Shown one piece after another: positions 6,179 to 14,711 of a stretch of 27,229 nt of DNA. Source of the DNA: a virus; the IMG/VR virus record IMGVR_UViG_3300045452_000082, positions 1 to 27,229 of that record. One strand, given 5' to 3'. Each line of letters starts with the position of its first letter. Position 1 is the first letter of the stretch. The translations under genes and the position numbers were made by a program. The notes under the pieces are model-generated. The model had not been told where the DNA came from. It ran no database searches and saw only the letters and a program-made list of their open reading frames with translations.

Positions 6179-7728
6179 TGATCTCCAAAGCCACCGGCCG
6201 AAACTGGGCCGTTTGGGTCGGCGAGTGCTCCTGTCGAAGAGAGCCAGACCCGCACCAGGATTGAACCGGCGGCGTATGCTCCCATCGATGAGTTGTAGGA
6301 CGCACTGATACCAGCGCTCACAAAGCCGGCCCACGATACGCTGGAAAAATCCGCGCCGATCGTAACCGAATAGTCACCCGCACCATTGTCGGTCAGGCTG
6401 GTAACGTTGTAGCTGGCGTTAATGGCGGCGCCATCGCCGCTGAACTGCACCCAAAACTTGCAGGCGCTTGGGTGGAAGTGTTGCCGGCCGGGTGACACGA
6501 CATCAACGACCGACGTGCCCGTTTCCATTTCGGCCTGCGTGGCGAAGTCGGCAGCGATCGTGACGGTCGAGCCTGCGCCGCCGTCCGTGATGATGATACC
6601 ATTGCCGGCGGTGAGAGCCCGTTCTGCAGACAGGCCCGCTGTGTTGCCGATCGTAACGTAAGGTTCCGACGCCGCCGCGCCGCCGGCGGACGGCAGGTTA
6701 GAGAGTTTGACCTTCTTGTGCGTCGTCCCGGAAGCGTCATACGTCGCCACGAAATCGTTCGCGCCATCCGGGCTGACATCCTCGGTCAATCCGTTGATGT
6801 TCAGCGCCACGTCGTCGGTGCTGACGGCTATGCCGACGCCAGCCCCAACCGCAAAGGACCTGCTCGCCGAGATGTCGCCGCCCCCGGTCAAACCATTGCC
6901 TGCCGTCAACATGACGGCGGCGTGGTCGGTGTTGCGCGTCGATGCCGTATCGAGGGCGAACGACCGGTTGGCGCTGATATTTCCACCACCCGTGAGGCCG
7001 GTGCCGGCCGTGAGCGTGACCGCAGCATGGTCCGTGTTTCGCGTGCTGGCGGTGTCGAGCGCCACATCGTCGGCATTCACAGTGATGCCAGTTCCGGCGC
7101 CGACAGCAAACGATCTGCTGGCGGAAATGTCACCTCCACCCGTCAGGCCAGCACCTGCCGTCAACGTGACGCTGGCATGATCCGTGTTCCTGGTGCTGGC
7201 AGTGTCCAGAGCGACATCATCGGCGTTGACGGCAATGCCTGTACCGGCGCCCACGGCAAAGCTGCGGCTTGCAGAGATGTCACCGCCTCCGGTCAGACCG
7301 GCGCCTGCCGTGAGCGTGACCGACATATGATCAGTGTTACGAGTGCTCGCCGTATCAAGAGCCACGTCGTCGGCGTTGACGCTGATGCCTGCACCGGCGC
7401 CAACCGCAAGGGTGCGATCGGCGGCAAGCGTGCCGCCGCCGGTCAGTCCCGCACCGGAAATGATCTCACGTGTTGCGGGCACGCCACCCGAAGCAGTCAC
7501 GAAGTCGGCCGCGTCCATCCGCTCATAGATATCGGGATCGCTGCCGGTCAGGCCGGGGGTGAGCAGGACGACCTGCGTTCTGGTCGCGTCAGCTATGGCG
7601 GCGGTTTCGGTGAAGTCATCGAAATCAAGCGAGACCGTGTAGACGCCGTTCGCCTTGACGACATCGAGGCCGGTGCCGGCCTCCAGCCGGGACGGATGCT
7701 TGATCAGGGCGCGGAGTTTGATCGCCAT
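6175..7728 (-). CDS. Phage tail fibre protein with 50-residue tandem repeats
   Basis: A 517-residue structural protein. After about 88 N-terminal residues, a tandem array spans residues 90-310. Each unit follows the scheme LTAGAGLTGGGDISASRSFA, then VGAGTGIAVNADDVALD and TASTRNTDH. Unit starts at residues 139, 189 and 239 give an exact 50-residue period; the unit at 239 lacks 15 residues and the next begins at 274. Gly/Ala/Thr-rich repeats with GLTGGG are common in phage fibre shafts. The C-terminal 200 residues are not repetitive and are probably the host-binding tip. The start shares a base with the upstream stop (TGATG), and the chaperone gene overlaps its end. Confidence 0.85.
   Translation of the reverse strand: MAIKLRALIKHPSRLEAGTGLDVVKANGVYTVSLDFDDFTETAAIADATRTQVVLLTPGLTGSDPDIYERMDAADFVTASGGVPATREIISGAGLTGGGTLAADRTLAVGAGAGISVNADDVALDTASTRNTDHMSVTLTAGAGLTGGGDISASRSFAVGAGTGIAVNADDVALDTASTRNTDHASVTLTAGAGLTGGGDISASRSFAVGAGTGITVNADDVALDTASTRNTDHAAVTLTAGTGLTGGGNISANRSFALDTASTRNTDHAAVMLTAGNGLTGGGDISASRSFAVGAGVGIAVSTDDVALNINGLTEDVSPDGANDFVATYDASGTTHKKVKLSNLPSAGGAAASEPYVTIGNTAGLSAERALTAGNGIIITDGGAGSTVTIAADFATQAEMETGTSVVDVVSPGRQHFHPSACKFWVQFSGDGAAINASYNVTSLTDNGAGDYSVTIGADFSSVSWAGFVSAGISASYNSSMGAYAAGSILVRVWLSSTGALADPNGPVSAGGFGDQ
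6799..7461 (-). repeat. Tandem 150-bp coding repeats in the tail fibre gene
   Basis: About five units of a 50-codon repeat, one shortened by 45 bases. The encoded peptides are nearly identical, but the DNA differs mostly at third codon positions. For example, the four copies of ASTRNTDH each use a different codon series. Confidence 0.85.
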
Positions 7729-8072
7729 CAGCTTACAATCCCGTCGAGAACCGGCAACGTGCCGATGAAGTATTGAATGGTTTCGCCGTTCTGCGTGATC
7801 GTGATCCCGCATTCGTAGGTCATGGGATCGAGATTGCGCATGTCGGAGGCAGTGAAGGTCAGTTCGAACTGGCCTTCGTCCGTGTCGGTGACGACGATCT
7901 TTCCATTGGTCGTGGTCGCGGTCAGCTCTGCCGACGAGCAGCCGGGCTTGCGGATTTCGAGCGTGATCGTGGCGCCGGTCAGGTCGATACCTTCGTCGTC
8001 CTCGTCGTAGAGCTGGAAATCCTGATTGTAGGTCGCGCGATTGGAAGCAACCGGGAGAGAGCCGAGATACAT
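7728..8072 (-). CDS. Phage structural protein of unknown role (114 aa)
   Basis: A 114-residue acidic, beta-rich protein lying between the collar-domain tail protein and the tail fibre. The segment NQDFQLYDEDDEGIDLTGAT followed by ITLEIRKPG resembles small phage tail or baseplate proteins that begin with an immunoglobulin-like sandwich. No catalytic motif is visible. It begins 7 bases after the collar gene, with an AGGTT ribosome site inside that gap, and its stop overlaps the fibre start, so the three are co-transcribed and probably form one tail-tip assembly. A fibre adaptor is the likeliest role, by inference. Confidence 0.7.
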   Translation of the reverse strand: MYLGSLPVASNRATYNQDFQLYDEDDEGIDLTGATITLEIRKPGCSSAELTATTTNGKIVVTDTDEGQFELTFTASDMRNLDPMTYECGITITQNGETIQYFIGTLPVLDGIVS

Positions 8073-8079
8073 CTGAACC

Positions 8080-9183
8080 TCAGAGGCGAATATAGATCAT
8101 GAGCGTCAGCAGCGGTGGCAGCTTGTTCACCGCTGTGCCCGAGCCGCCGGAGGGGACCGATATGCTCGTGGCAGAACCTGTCACCGTGACGCTGTGCGTG
8201 TGCGAAGCAGATTGGGTGGCGCTGGTCGTGCTGAAGTCGTGCGAGTGGTTGGCGCTTGCATTGCCGGTTGTTACGTTGGCGGTAGCGGTAATGCCCGTGT
8301 GCGCGTAGGACTCGAACGAACCGCCGGCCTGCACAGCATGTCGGCCCAGCGTGAGATCGTGCGTATGAGTAACCGACTGCCCTTGGGTCGTGCCAGAAAC
8401 ACCGTGCGTGTGATTTGAAGATTCCGTTCCCGTCGTTCCCGACGCCGTCACTGCGATGTTGCCGCCGACGAGATTGTAGGACGGCAGGTTCGCCTGTGCG
8501 AGCGCGACAGTCTGCGCGCCGCCGGTGGCGCCCGGCTTGGTTGGATCGCTCCCGACAACGGCCGCCGTCAAGATGTTCTGCGCGCCCGCACCCATGTCGT
8601 CCGTGCCGAAGATCGATCGGCCGGCGCAGTTCGGCAGCACCAGCGGCTTGTTGGCGGCGAAGTCCGCCGCGGCACTCGCCCCCTTCCCACCGACGACGTT
8701 GATGTTGGCGAAACTCCACAGTTCCTCATAAAGGCTCTGCGTGTCCGGGTTCGCGCGCTCGGTGGCGCCGGAGGTGACGGAGCCGATCGTTCGTCCGTTC
8801 AGCCGCACGTAGCCGGCGAGTGGCTGGTCGTCGAAACGGATCTTGATGTCGCGCGTCCTGAAGACGGCGTTCGGGTCGACCGAGGTGCCGGAGCCGCCGC
8901 TCGTGGTCGAGAGCACCGGCAGGCCGTCGTCGTCGAACACCAGTGTGCCGCTGCGCGTGGTCAGGCGGTGGCGATAGAAGCCGTCGTTGAGATAGATCAG
9001 CGGCAGCCGGCCCGCGCTGTCGGCCAGGATTGGATTCGGATGCGGCGAGGTGAGCGAGGAATCGCGGTAGCCGATGCGCGGCGTCGAGGTACCGCCGTCG
9101 AACAGGAACAGCCGCGCGCCGCTGAGCGGCCGGCCGTTGCCATCGAACTGCTGCATGCGGGAAAGCGGATAGAGTCCGGCCAT
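8080..9183 (-). CDS. Tail collar domain protein / tail fibre with His-x-His metal motifs
   Basis: A 367-residue tail protein. Residues 1-90 match a common tail-fibre N-terminal pattern (FDGNGRPLSGARLFLFDGGT, then YRDSSL, HPNPILADSAGRLP). From about residue 115 it follows the phage collar-domain layout, with the insert-like region LPNCAGRSIFGTDDMG near 184-198 and the terminal LPPLLTLMIYIRL, a typical collar ending. The C-terminal third has four His-x-His motifs at about residues 258, 273, 313 and 328, which in collar-type fibres bind metal along the trimer axis. Its product probably attaches at the tail and contacts the host. Confidence 0.88.
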   Translation of the reverse strand: MAGLYPLSRMQQFDGNGRPLSGARLFLFDGGTSTPRIGYRDSSLTSPHPNPILADSAGRLPLIYLNDGFYRHRLTTRSGTLVFDDDGLPVLSTTSGGSGTSVDPNAVFRTRDIKIRFDDQPLAGYVRLNGRTIGSVTSGATERANPDTQSLYEELWSFANINVVGGKGASAAADFAANKPLVLPNCAGRSIFGTDDMGAGAQNILTAAVVGSDPTKPGATGGAQTVALAQANLPSYNLVGGNIAVTASGTTGTESSNHTHGVSGTTQGQSVTHTHDLTLGRHAVQAGGSFESYAHTGITATANVTTGNASANHSHDFSTTSATQSASHTHSVTVTGSATSISVPSGGSGTAVNKLPPLLTLMIYIRL

Positions 9184-9248
9184 CGATCATGGTCCTCGAA
9201 TACGAACAGCGCCGCGGTAGCGGCGCCTGATAATCTGCATGCGCTTCG

Positions 9249-9503
9249 CTATTCACTCACGTGCGCAAGGCGCCGGGCGCGGGCGAAATCGATAAAGCTG
9301 CCCTGAAAGCCCTGCCGCCTGGCGAGGTTGTATTCGCGGATTGCGGGCGTCAGTTCCTGCGCGGCGCGCAGGCTGTCGATGTTCGCGAGTGTCCAGGCGT
9401 CCTGTTGCGCCTTGCGCCAGACCTGCGGCAACTGCGCAAGTTGCGTGAAGTCGAGATCACGTCCCTGTTGCCAGGTGGGGATTTGAATCGGTGCGATGCT
9501 CAT
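9249..9503 (-). CDS. Small phage protein of unknown function (84 aa)
   Basis: An 84-residue protein starting MSIAPIQIPTWQQGRDLDF, mostly helical and rich in Gln, Ala and Arg. A GGAGG ribosome site lies 5 bases before the ATG, which decides the start over a longer in-frame extension. It sits between the probable ejection protein and the collar-domain tail protein, so a virion or assembly role is likely. No domain is recognised. Confidence 0.65.
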   Translation of the reverse strand: MSIAPIQIPTWQQGRDLDFTQLAQLPQVWRKAQQDAWTLANIDSLRAAQELTPAIREYNLARRQGFQGSFIDFARARRLAHVSE

Positions 9504-9543
9504 TTGGGCCTCCGGGGGATCGAGCGGAAGGTTGTCGAGGAGT

Positions 9544-10632
9544 TCATCGTGACCACCCTCCACTGAAGGGAGCATTGGCAAACGGAACGGCTGGCACCGG
9601 CGCGCCGAAAACACTGCCTGAACCGGAAAGCCGCGGAGCAGTTCCTGCTGCCGCGCCGGATCCAAACGCGCCACCCGGCGCAAAAGCGCCGCCTGAGCCG
9701 AACATGCCGCCGCCGCCAAAGGCACCCGCCGCCAGGCTCGCAAGGCTCAGCGTCCCGTTGAGCAGATTGCGCGCGCCCTGCGCCTGGCCCTGGGCTTCAA
9801 GGTTGTTCGCGGCCATCTGGCCGGAAACGTTGTTGCCGGCGATATTGACGCGGTTGCCGGCGTCGCCCGTGTAAAGGCCGGCGAGCGAGTTGCCGAGCGC
9901 CACATCGTTGGCGCCGCGCGCCGCGTTGACACCGGCCTGGCCCGCTGTCACGCCCTGCGCGAGGCCGAGCCGCGCCGCGGTGTCCTGGCCGATCACGTTG
10001 GCGATGTTGCTCGCCGCGCCCGCGCGGCCTGTTGCCGCGGTGCTCGTGGCGTTGAGCTCCGGGTTGATCAGGCCGGCAAGCCGATCCTGCCAGCTGCCGT
10101 AAGTCTGATTGGCGAGCCCGGTGCCGTAGGTCAGAGCATCGATGTCGGCGTTGCCCGAGTTGAGCATGCCCGCCGCGGCGCGGCGGCGGTTCAACGCCTC
10201 GATGCCTTGATCGCGCGCGAACGCGTATCCCGGCCCTGCGTTGAATGCCGCCTGCGCGCGCGCATGACCGTCGGCGCCGTTGACGCCGATGCTGTCGAGA
10301 TAGAGTTGCGTGCCCGCGCCGTATCTCGCGCCGAGCGCGGCAACCGGGTCGTAGACTGCGCCGACATCCTTCAGCGCGGCAAGCGAATCCGCGCGGCCGC
10401 GATCGAGAATGGCGGTGCCGGTGTTGCGAAGGTCGTCGTAGAGACCGTAGTTGCTCGTCAGGTAGCGGTTCGCACTGTTGACGCCGGTGCGCAGCGCATC
10501 CTCGGAGCGGACGAGGCCGCGATCGAGCGCGGCGTTGCCGTCCTGCACGTAGCGGTCGAGTGCGGCGCGGTTGCGCTCGGCCGCCTCGCGCTCGGCGGCG
10601 CCGCCGAACAGGGTGTCGAAGAACGAAGCCAT
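9544..10632 (-). CDS. Probable DNA ejection / pilot-type virion protein
   Basis: A 362-residue protein that begins MASFFDTLFGGAAEREAAER. A long Ala-, Asn- and Arg-rich helical middle follows, then a hydrophobic Gly-rich tail (SLASLAAGAFGGGGMFGSGG). In P22-like phages the genes after gp10 and the tail needle encode low-complexity, Ala/Gly-rich proteins ejected with the DNA. Location and composition fit that group, but I see no residue-level signature. Its ATG shares one base with the stop of the 48-aa ORF upstream. Confidence 0.6.
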   Translation of the reverse strand: MASFFDTLFGGAAEREAAERNRAALDRYVQDGNAALDRGLVRSEDALRTGVNSANRYLTSNYGLYDDLRNTGTAILDRGRADSLAALKDVGAVYDPVAALGARYGAGTQLYLDSIGVNGADGHARAQAAFNAGPGYAFARDQGIEALNRRRAAAGMLNSGNADIDALTYGTGLANQTYGSWQDRLAGLINPELNATSTAATGRAGAASNIANVIGQDTAARLGLAQGVTAGQAGVNAARGANDVALGNSLAGLYTGDAGNRVNIAGNNVSGQMAANNLEAQGQAQGARNLLNGTLSLASLAAGAFGGGGMFGSGGAFAPGGAFGSGAAAGTAPRLSGSGSVFGAPVPAVPFANAPFSGGWSR

Positions 10633-10778
10633 CAGGGTATCTCCCCACGAAGTGTCTTGACGATGTCGACCAGCGCTTTCAGCCAGCGGTACCAGTCGGG
10701 ATTCATCCGCCCGTCCGGCAGTGTGAGCGGAACGCTCGCGTCCGGCATCGGCGGAATTTGTGGCGACGAGCTCGGCAT
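10632..10778 (-). CDS. 48-aa phage protein between gp10-like and ejection genes
   Basis: A 48-residue protein: Pro/Ser-rich start (MPSSSPQIPPMPDASVPLTL), then an amphipathic helix with Trp residues (WYRWLKALVDIVKTL). Start and stop each share a base with the neighbouring genes (TGATG at both ends), so it is locked in the morphogenesis operon. In P22 the tail needle gene gp26 follows gp10, but this product is far shorter and shows no heptad repeat, so I do not equate them. It may be a small connector or plug subunit; the function is unknown. Confidence 0.65.
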   Translation of the reverse strand: MPSSSPQIPPMPDASVPLTLPDGRMNPDWYRWLKALVDIVKTLRGEIP

Positions 10779-12193
10779 CAGTTCCTCAAGGGTTGAAACT
10801 GCACGTCGCCACCCATCAGCGCGAAATGCACGGGATCGGAGAAGCGGAATTTCAGGCGGATGCCTTTCGGCCCGCAGTGGCCGAGGTTGCTCACCGTCAC
10901 GTTCGGGCTCCTGCCCTGCGGACCGATCCGGCGCCGCCATGCGTTCGACCAGGAGAGCCCGAGATCCTTCGAGACGAAGATGTCGATCGACGGCTCGGTC
11001 TCGATCGGATCGCTGCCGGGGCCGAAGCCACTGCCTGCGGAGACGAACAGGTCGAGGCGGTTGACCCTGGCGCCGAACGGAAAGCTCCCCACGGGCCCGG
11101 TCTCGACTTCGCACACGAGCGGCTCGTCATCTTCGGTGCGTGTCGCAGCATCGATACGATAGAGGTTGCCGTTCCGGGTATTGCCGCAGAGCCACCGGTC
11201 AAACCCCTTGAACGGCAGCGCCCCGCGCCAGCGCGTCAGGTTGTAGCTCCTGCGCTCATGCCAGCGCTGCAGCACCACGTCGTATTCCCAGGTGAAGGTC
11301 TCGCCCTGCACCACCACGAACGGATGGCCCTGCGTGACATAGACCGACACCTGGATGCGGCTCTTGTCGCTTTCCGCCTCGATCAGCCGGTCGAGATCGG
11401 GCGGCGAGATCTTCGCCGAGGCGTAGCCCTCGAGCTGCCGCACGGTGAAATCGTCTGCGACGAAGAAGATGCCGTAGCCGAAACCTTCCTCGTGCCCGCC
11501 GATCGCGTAACGGCCGACGATGCCGCGATCGAGCGTGGTGATCGGCGAGAACGGAAAGCCGGCCGCCTCGCCGTTGATGCCCCAGAACTCGATCGACTCG
11601 GAGCCCGCGGCGATCAGCGTGTCGCCACGCGCGAGCACTCTGTATAACGTGTCGGGCTTGCTCTCGGCGGTCGCCGTGTCGAGCGTGTTGATCGCGGTGG
11701 AGTTCAGCGCAGAGGCCCGCATCGCACCGGTGCCGTAGCCGAAGATGAAATAGCCTTTCAGGAAGCATACGGAGTTCGGCGCGCCGACGTCCGCATCCGG
11801 ATAGGCCGAGACCGCGCTGGTCGTCGCGACGAACGCGCCGTTGTCCGGCGAGACGATGACGAGATCGGGCGTCGTCCTGTTGTTGCGGGCGAAGAACACC
11901 GGATCGCTTCCCGGCAACGCGCCGGCAAGGTCGGTCCCTGCTCCGCCTGCCGCGCTGTGCGTGTTCACCTTGCTGGACCAGGCCGTGTAGACGAGCGCGC
12001 CGAGCTGAAAGCCGCCGCGGAAGTTCGTCTCGTTGGTAGTGCCGAACCGGTGCAGGCCCGGCGTGCGCAACAGCTTCAGCGGCGTGCCGGCGGTTTCGCC
12101 AAGGCTTTCCGCAAAGCAGTTGATCAGCCGCCCGCCGCTCTCCTGCGGCCGCTGCCCGGGCATCGATGTCGTGGGAAGGATGATGGCGGTCAT
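10778..12193 (-). CDS. P22 gp10-like packaged DNA stabilisation protein
   Basis: A 471-residue protein of the P22 gp10 type, which seals the portal after packaging and connects to the tail needle. Supporting features are the N-terminal PGQRPQESGGRLINCFAE, the beta-propeller-like middle with blades such as ESIEFWGINGEAAGFPF and GHPFVVVQGETFTWEYD, and the C-terminal part with FVSKDLGLSWSNAWRR, RIGPQGRS and RLKFRFSDPVHFAL. The last group is typical of this family. It starts at ATG with a GGAGAG site 7 bases upstream and follows the gp4-like gene, as in P22 order. Confidence 0.85.
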   Translation of the reverse strand: MTAIILPTTSMPGQRPQESGGRLINCFAESLGETAGTPLKLLRTPGLHRFGTTNETNFRGGFQLGALVYTAWSSKVNTHSAAGGAGTDLAGALPGSDPVFFARNNRTTPDLVIVSPDNGAFVATTSAVSAYPDADVGAPNSVCFLKGYFIFGYGTGAMRASALNSTAINTLDTATAESKPDTLYRVLARGDTLIAAGSESIEFWGINGEAAGFPFSPITTLDRGIVGRYAIGGHEEGFGYGIFFVADDFTVRQLEGYASAKISPPDLDRLIEAESDKSRIQVSVYVTQGHPFVVVQGETFTWEYDVVLQRWHERRSYNLTRWRGALPFKGFDRWLCGNTRNGNLYRIDAATRTEDDEPLVCEVETGPVGSFPFGARVNRLDLFVSAGSGFGPGSDPIETEPSIDIFVSKDLGLSWSNAWRRRIGPQGRSPNVTVSNLGHCGPKGIRLKFRFSDPVHFALMGGDVQFQPLRN

Positions 12194-12217
12194 GGGCGTC
12201 TCTCCGTCATCGACCCA

Positions 12218-12565
12218 TCAGAAATACGTCGCCTTCAGCGGCTCGCGCGTCGGCCTTGTCGCGGCCAGCCTTCGCAACTGCCGCTCGTTCTCGAGCTTCG
12301 CATCGAGGCTGTAGGCGATGCCGAACGAAGGCGATGCCTCGTTCGCCAGCAGCCGCGCCAGCGGCAGGAAGTGCTCGAGCGGGATCGCGTCGGCGTCCGC
12401 GACATCGACGACGTCGTCGAGCGCAAGCTGACGCAACAGCGGATCGACCAGCGCGCGGATGGTCGCGGCATCCTCGTCGGACAGCGGCTGGCCGGACGGC
12501 AGCACGCCGAGCTCGCTCGCCGCGCGCTCGATCAGGTCGGTGCGGGTTCTGGTGATGTCGGGCAT
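12218..12565 (-). CDS. Probable head completion / tail accessory protein (gp4-like position)
   Basis: A 115-residue, mainly helical acidic protein (TDLIERAASELGVLPSGQPL, then LVDPLLRQLALDDVVDV, IPLEHFLPLARLLANE). It stands between the coat and gp10-like genes, exactly where P22 places gp4, the first head-completion protein that docks on the portal. The helical content and size suit an adaptor. The assignment rests on position and general character, not on a motif. A palindromic repeat of host type occupies the space between it and the coat gene. Confidence 0.6.
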   Translation of the reverse strand: MPDITRTRTDLIERAASELGVLPSGQPLSDEDAATIRALVDPLLRQLALDDVVDVADADAIPLEHFLPLARLLANEASPSFGIAYSLDAKLENERQLRRLAATRPTREPLKATYF

Positions 12566-12604
12566 GGGGTGGTCCTCGTCGTCAGTCCGGGACAGGTCGA
12601 AGCT

Positions 12605-12682
12605 CCGGACCCGGAATCCAGCTCTCGTGCCGTGCGACTGGATTCCGGGCTCGCTCGCTTCGCTCGCGCCCCGGAATGACTG
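12605..12682. repeat. Host-type palindromic intergenic repeat
   Basis: Two overlapping inverted repeats. One is a perfect 12-bp pair, CCCGGAATCCAG at 12610-12621 against CTGGATTCCGGG at 12638-12649. The other is a hairpin from 12642 to 12677 with ATTCCGGG/CCCGGAAT arms and a GCTCGC-rich core. The CATTCCGGGG...CCCGGAAT pattern resembles dispersed palindromic elements I recall from Bradyrhizobium-type genomes. It lies between the coat gene stop and the gp4-like start and could fold in the polycistronic mRNA. Confidence 0.7.
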
Positions 12683-12705
12683 GCCTCGTGGCGAGGATGG
12701 CGGGC

Positions 12706-13797
12706 TTACGCCACCGTGGAGCTGGCGAAATAGCCCGTGACGACGCCGTGGTCCTTCGGGTCGTCGCGGTCGCTCGCACCGGAGCCGAACTGCATCTTCT
12801 CGATGCCGTAGATCGCCTCGATCGCCACGCCGTGCTTGTCGCCGTAGTCGAAAATCTGCTGCTTCGAGGTCCAGCGCTTGGCGTAGGCAGCTCCAATCGC
12901 CTGCGCGCCGCACAGATACACCGGCACCACCGTGTCGGTGCCGCCGGCGCCTTCGGCGGTGTAGGTCGACGTGTCGTAGAGGCCGTGCGTCTCCTTGATG
13001 ATCATGCCGTCCCACAACAGATCGCCGCCCTTGAACAGGCGCTCGTTCTCCATCGCCGAGGAGACCTCGCGCTGGGCCGCGGTGATCACCGGATCGCTCT
13101 TCAGGTCGCGGAAGGCGAGCGGGTGCGCATAGACGACGTAGAGGTGCCGCCCGTTCTTCTCGGACCGGATCGGCCGCACCTTCGGGTTCGCCCGCGTGAG
13201 CGCCTTCAGCTTCATCGCCGAAAGGTCCGCGGCGGTGAGGATGTCGGCGGTGGCATCGAGCTGGTCCCAGCCGGCCGAGTGGTCCGCACCGGCATAGCCC
13301 GAGGCGAAGTACACGCGGTCGGCGTTGTCGGCGAGCCAGGCGTCGCGCTGCGCTTCCGAAGCAGATGCAATCGGCACGCCGTTGATCGATGCGAGCGCCC
13401 GCTCGATCAGCTTCTCGGTGTCCTTCAGCGCCCAGTCCTTCAGCGTGGTCTTCGCGGCCTCGCGCAGCGAGATCGCCGAGAACTGCTCGTCGATCTCGGC
13501 GACGCGCACGCCGTTGCGGCGCTTGGTGATCGCCACCTCGAACGAGCGGGACGCGAGATCCTCCTCGTTGCCTTCCAGCACGCTGCGGCCGGTGACCGCG
13601 TCGTTGGTCAGCTTGTTGACGAGCGCGAAGTTGATCCGGTCGCCGGGCTTCTTGGCGAGGTTCTCCTTGACCTGGATGATCGAATTCTCGTTCGTCCCCA
13701 TCTCGCTGGAGTAGCGGTTTTCGGTGAGGTACTCGGTGAAGAACTTGTCGTCCCACTGCTCCACAGTGAGGCCTGCGCCAACAATCGTGTCAGCCAT
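12706..13797 (-). CDS. Major capsid protein (N4 gp56 / DUF4043-like)
   Basis: A 363-residue coat protein. The region KKPGDRINFALVNKLTNDAV followed by TGRSVLEGNEEDL is characteristic of the N4-gp56/DUF4043 capsid group. Later parts include HLYVVYAHPLAFRDLKSDP and DLLWDGMIIKETHGL, which also fit. Length is normal for an HK97-fold coat protein. It follows the scaffold gene by about 75 bases and precedes the gp4-like gene, with an AGGA site roughly 10 bases before its ATG. The strongly biased high-GC codon use suggests high expression. Confidence 0.88.
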   Translation of the reverse strand: MADTIVGAGLTVEQWDDKFFTEYLTENRYSSEMGTNENSIIQVKENLAKKPGDRINFALVNKLTNDAVTGRSVLEGNEEDLASRSFEVAITKRRNGVRVAEIDEQFSAISLREAAKTTLKDWALKDTEKLIERALASINGVPIASASEAQRDAWLADNADRVYFASGYAGADHSAGWDQLDATADILTAADLSAMKLKALTRANPKVRPIRSEKNGRHLYVVYAHPLAFRDLKSDPVITAAQREVSSAMENERLFKGGDLLWDGMIIKETHGLYDTSTYTAEGAGGTDTVVPVYLCGAQAIGAAYAKRWTSKQQIFDYGDKHGVAIEAIYGIEKMQFGSGASDRDDPKDHGVVTGYFASSTVA

Positions 13798-13871
13798 GTG
13801 TGTCTGTGTCCTTGCTCGGTTGATGAAGACATCGGACGATCGGTAGGGAGCGCTCGGCCGTCAGGCACTCG

Positions 13872-14711
13872 TCACTTCCTGCGATCGAAGATGTCGTTGA
13901 GGGTTGCGGGGCCGGACCAGACCGGCCCGTTGCGGGCGCCCACGTTGCGGGCGCCCGCGAGGTTCGACGGCGTCACGTGCGCAAAGCGCGGCATACCTGA
14001 ACCGCCGAGCTCAGCCAGGATCTTGTCGCGCAGCTCGGCCTCGACCCTCGCCTTGAAGGCTGCCGGATCGTCGCCGATCTCTGCGCGCGCGGTCTGGCGC
14101 TGATGCCACCTGACGGCCTCCGCATAACGGTTCGGGCTGTTGACCACCCGCCGGTAGTCGGCCGGATCGAGCTGACCCGCACGCAACGCGCCGAGGAACG
14201 CCTGCTCCGCGTCATTCACCTTGCCTTCGTCGAAGCGATCGATCGCCTGATCGCGGGCAAACGAATGCAGGGTCTGATTGATCCGTTCGAACTCCGGCGA
14301 GACGGTCTGCACCACCTCATGGCGCGTCGCCGCTTCCGGGTTGTCGAAGAAATCGGGCGGAGGGGCTTGCGCCTGTCGCGGCGAGATCGCCTCGACAAGC
14401 TGCGCCATGCGCCGTTCCCACGAGGCGTTGGTCTCCGCAAGCGCCTTGCGGAAATCGGCGACCTCCTCGGTGTAGCGGCGCACCTTCTGCCGCTCGGCAT
14501 GCAGCGCAGGCAGCGGCACCATGCGTGTGCCCTCTCCCTGCGCCTCGGCCGCATCAGCGCCGGAGGTTTGCGCGTCGAGGTGCTCGCCACGCGAGGAAGG
14601 GCGTTCGCCTTCGCCTGCGTGGTTTGCGGTCATCTCGGCGCTGTTCATTGCGGACTGTTCGGACACGGCTTCGCCGCCTCCGGACAGGATGCTGTCCAGC
14701 GGTTCGTTCAC
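13872..14711 (-). CDS. Phage scaffolding protein
   Basis: A 279-residue acidic protein placed just before the coat gene. It has an unstructured N-terminus, a charged coiled-coil-like segment (LHAERQKVRRYTEEVADF and on, about residues 70-110), a DFFDNPEAA motif near residue 120 and a basic tail ending ATLNDIFDRRK. The DFFDNPE stretch and the charged C-terminus are typical of P22-like and related scaffold proteins, which guide procapsid assembly and then leave. It starts at GTG with an AAGGAAG site 6 bases upstream. Confidence 0.85.
   Translation of the reverse strand: MNEPLDSILSGGGEAVSEQSAMNSAEMTANHAGEGERPSSRGEHLDAQTSGADAAEAQGEGTRMVPLPALHAERQKVRRYTEEVADFRKALAETNASWERRMAQLVEAISPRQAQAPPPDFFDNPEAATRHEVVQTVSPEFERINQTLHSFARDQAIDRFDEGKVNDAEQAFLGALRAGQLDPADYRRVVNSPNRYAEAVRWHQRQTARAEIGDDPAAFKARVEAELRDKILAELGGSGMPRFAHVTPSNLAGARNVGARNGPVWSGPATLNDIFDRRK

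Noticed and set aside
6799-7461. CRISPR array
   Set aside because: The repeats are contiguous 150-base coding units with no spacers and keep the reading frame; no cas gene is present.
6718-7776. Plus-strand frame with repeated peptide motifs
   Set aside because: Antisense image of the tail fibre repeats.
9205-9230. Hairpin GCGCCGC-GGTA-GCGGCGC as terminator
   Set aside because: Perfect 7-bp stem but no U-tract, and it lies inside what looks like a continuous tail operon.
12676-14103. Long plus-strand open frame of 475 codons
   Set aside because: Antisense to the major capsid and scaffold genes. It is open only because of high GC third-position bias on the coding strand, and the translation is low-complexity Arg/Val/Leu/Asp-rich.
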